This document shows positions 63,501 to 64,000 of a stretch of 64,000 nucleotides of DNA, piece by piece. Each line of letters begins with the position of its first letter. Position 1 is the first letter of the stretch. Location of the stretch: positions 24,070 to 88,069 of the forward strand of contig JAPPES010000127.1 in assembly GCA_028824125.1 (NCBI GenBank). Reading direction: 5' to 3'. The notes under the pieces are model-generated. The model saw only the letters and a list, made by a program, of their open reading frames with translations, did no database searches and was not told the DNA's origin. The stretch comes from Candidatus Poribacteria bacterium. GTDB taxonomy: Bacteria > Poribacteria > WGA-4E > WGA-3G. Both the position numbers and the translations under genes were made by a program.

Positions 63501-64000
63501 CAGAGGCAAGCGACACAGAAGCCTGACTCAAGGTGGCATTATCTGATGTAGCTAAATCTATTATGTCGTCAGTGTTACCTATATTCGTAACCTTGAGCGT
63601 ATAAGTGACACCTTCGCTTGCATCTGCTGTTTTGGTTGTCAAACTACCGACACCTGCTAACATTACACTATAAACTGGAGTAATAGTTGTGGTTGTTGTA
63701 ATCTCAGCAGTTTTTGTGTCATCCCCCTGTGAAGTTGCGGTGATTATGACATCATATTTGCCTGCAATCGCAAGTGCATCAGCGGAGATAGTTAAAGTCA
63801 CTTCTGCTGAAGCACCTGAGGCAAGTGATACTGAGGTTTGACTTAAAGTGGCTGCTTCATCTAATGTGGCTAAATTTATTACATCATCTGTATTCCCATT
63901 ATTCGTAACCTTGAGCGTATAACTGATGCCTGCACTTGCATCAGGTGTTTCGGTTGTCAAATCGCCGACACCTGCTAACATTACACTATAAACTGGGGTA
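60532..64000 (-). CDS. Giant modular protein with >=10 repeats and C-terminal dockerin (5' end outside window)
   Basis: The open frame continues past the right edge (GTNAVYSV-like codons precede the track's first Met), so the N-terminus is missing. The visible 1149+ residues are ten ~100-residue modules that begin (V)YxVMLAGVGDLTTETADAS, continue TYTLxVTNxGNTDDxIDLATS and end with AEVATTTTILP. They look like CARDB/NEW3-type Ig-fold repeats. Modules 8 and 10 have an extra SSAEVGIGGSVLGSFR insert. The C-terminus is a type I dockerin with two calcium loops (DINADGTVNIQDLVLVANQI, DVNMDGEVNILDLVQVTSYF). Modules share nearly identical DNA, indicating homogenisation. Probably a secreted surface protein that docks to a cohesin; no cohesin gene is visible here. 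Confidence 0.88.
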   Translation of the reverse strand, partial: TPVYSVMLAGVGDLTTETPDASAGISYTLKVTNNGNTDDVINLATLDEAATLSQTSVSLASGASAEVTLTISADALAIAGKYDVIITATSQGDDTKTAEITTTTTITPVYSVMLAGVGSLTTKTADASEGVTYTLKVTNIGNTDDIIDLATSDNATLSQASVSLASGASAEVILTIAGDVLANAGNYEVKATATSQGDDTKTAEVATTTTILPVYDVSLAGVGSLTTKTADASVGVTYTLIITNTGNTSDTINLATSENAATLSQTSVSLASKASTNVTLTIPGTALATAGEYGVTVTATSQGDNTKTAEIKTTTTITPVYSVMLAGVGDLTTETADASQGVTYMINVTNIGNTDDIIDLATSDNATLSQASVSLASGASAEVILTIAGDVLANAGNYEVKVTATSQGDNTKTAEVATTTTILPVYGVMINGVGALAKSTVDADDGINYTLRVINTGNTDDIIDLATSDDSATLSQTAISLASGASAEVILTVSSDVLATAGKYDATVTATSQGDNTKTAQITAITTNLPVYGVMLAGVGDLTTETTDASEGVTYMLTITNIGNTDDIIDLATSDNATLSQTSVSLASGASAEVVLAIAGDVLANAGNYEVKVTATSQGDNTKTAEISTTTTILPVYSLSLAGVGDLTTETADASAGVTYMINVTNIGNTDDIIDLATSDNATLSQTSVSLASGASAEVVLAIAGDVLANAGNYEVKVTATSQGDNTKTAEVATTTTILPAYDVMLAGEGALTGTTMDTVAGVTYTLIVTNTGNTDDTISLSSSAEVGIGGSVLGSFRLPDTEEPATGQLEIMLGAGASANVMFTASGDLLTKPGEYEIKVTATSQGDNTKTAEVATKTTILPVYGVMLAGVDDLTTETADASQGVTYTITITNTGNTSDTINLATSDDSATLSQTAISLASGASAEVVLTIAGGALSTAGDYEVKVTATSQGDNTKTAEVATKTTILPVYGITLIGEGDLKGETMDTLAGVDYTLTITNTGNTDDTIVLSSSAEIGIEGSVLGSFRQSDDQVPMGQLEIELAAGASAEITFTAAGDFFTKPGEYEIKVTATSQTDNTKTAEITTVTTIKPVPSDINADGTVNIQDLVLVANQIGESGEGLSGDVNMDGEVNILDLVQVTSYFGKTQAEIVQANQ

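Overview
This 64 kb window is bacterial, moderately AT-rich, and carries about 48 protein genes with no rRNA, tRNA or CRISPR array that I can see. The mix of genes is what I associate with Candidatus Poribacteria (sponge-associated) or a close relative. That mix includes secreted WD40 proteins with 7 to about 16 blades, a phytanoyl-CoA dioxygenase, two Gfo/Idh/MocA dehydrogenases, a Tm-1-like/UPF0261 protein, a planctomycete-style cytochrome c/formylglycine-enzyme fusion, a PorV-like barrel, a dockerin protein, and many dispersed palindromic repeats between genes. This assignment is inference from gene content; there is no marker gene for phylogeny here.

Layout. 1-5.5 kb: 5' end of a CorA transporter (minus strand, runs off the left edge), an acidic TPR-like protein, transketolase, a small-protein/clan AA aspartic protease pair, and a c-type cytochrome translationally coupled to a thioredoxin-like protein. 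The thioredoxin-like frame is interrupted by one in-frame TGA exactly at the redox-active cysteine position, so it is a strong selenoprotein candidate. 5.5-13.1 kb (minus): PhyH dioxygenase, UPF0261 protein, two 7-bladed secreted WD40 proteins plus a decayed third copy, then an ECF sigma factor operon whose second gene is frameshifted. 13.4-29.2 kb (mostly plus): cupin, LamG-like protein, glucose-6-phosphate isomerase, an NtrY/NtrC-like two-component pair, a pseudopilin plus prepilin peptidase, an orphan Phd antitoxin between direct repeats, the cytochrome/FGE fusion, an FRG-TPR protein, nitroreductase, amidohydrolase (minus) and a TPR lipoprotein. 29.2-33.5 kb (minus): hslVU, a membrane protein and an ArsA-like ATPase. 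33.8-40.2 kb (minus): three large WD40 genes in a row, two of them frameshifted. 40.3-44.4 kb (minus): dehydrogenase, TVP38-like protein, 3-hydroxyacyl-CoA dehydrogenase, rsmI and a broken MazG-like gene. 44.9-50.3 kb: B12-binding/radical SAM enzyme, PorV-like protein, HtrA-like protease (minus) and a TolB-like propeller. 50.6-55.5 kb (minus): a compact operon of dipeptide-ABC ATPases DppD/DppF, two tandem fused nucleotidyltransferase-HEPN proteins and an SDR. 55.5-58.1 kb: a repeat-rich zone in which two copies of a ~160 bp element flank an ECF sigma/anti-sigma pair. 58.1-64 kb (minus): MacB/FtsX permease, a dehydrogenase, and the 3' part of a giant modular protein ending in a dockerin (runs off the right edge).

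Cross-cutting themes. (1) Four coding sequences (membrane partner of sigma, two WD40, MazG) carry single frameshifts, at least two in homopolymer runs; these may be real decay or sequence error. (2) The intergenic DNA holds several families of palindromic or terminal-inverted-repeat elements. One is a TATAGT-ended MITE-like family with variable cargo, and one is a hairpin family with an invariant TCCT loop and covarying stems. (3) The most promising new biology is the UGA/selenocysteine candidate and the tandem fused MNT-HEPN genes inside a transporter operon.
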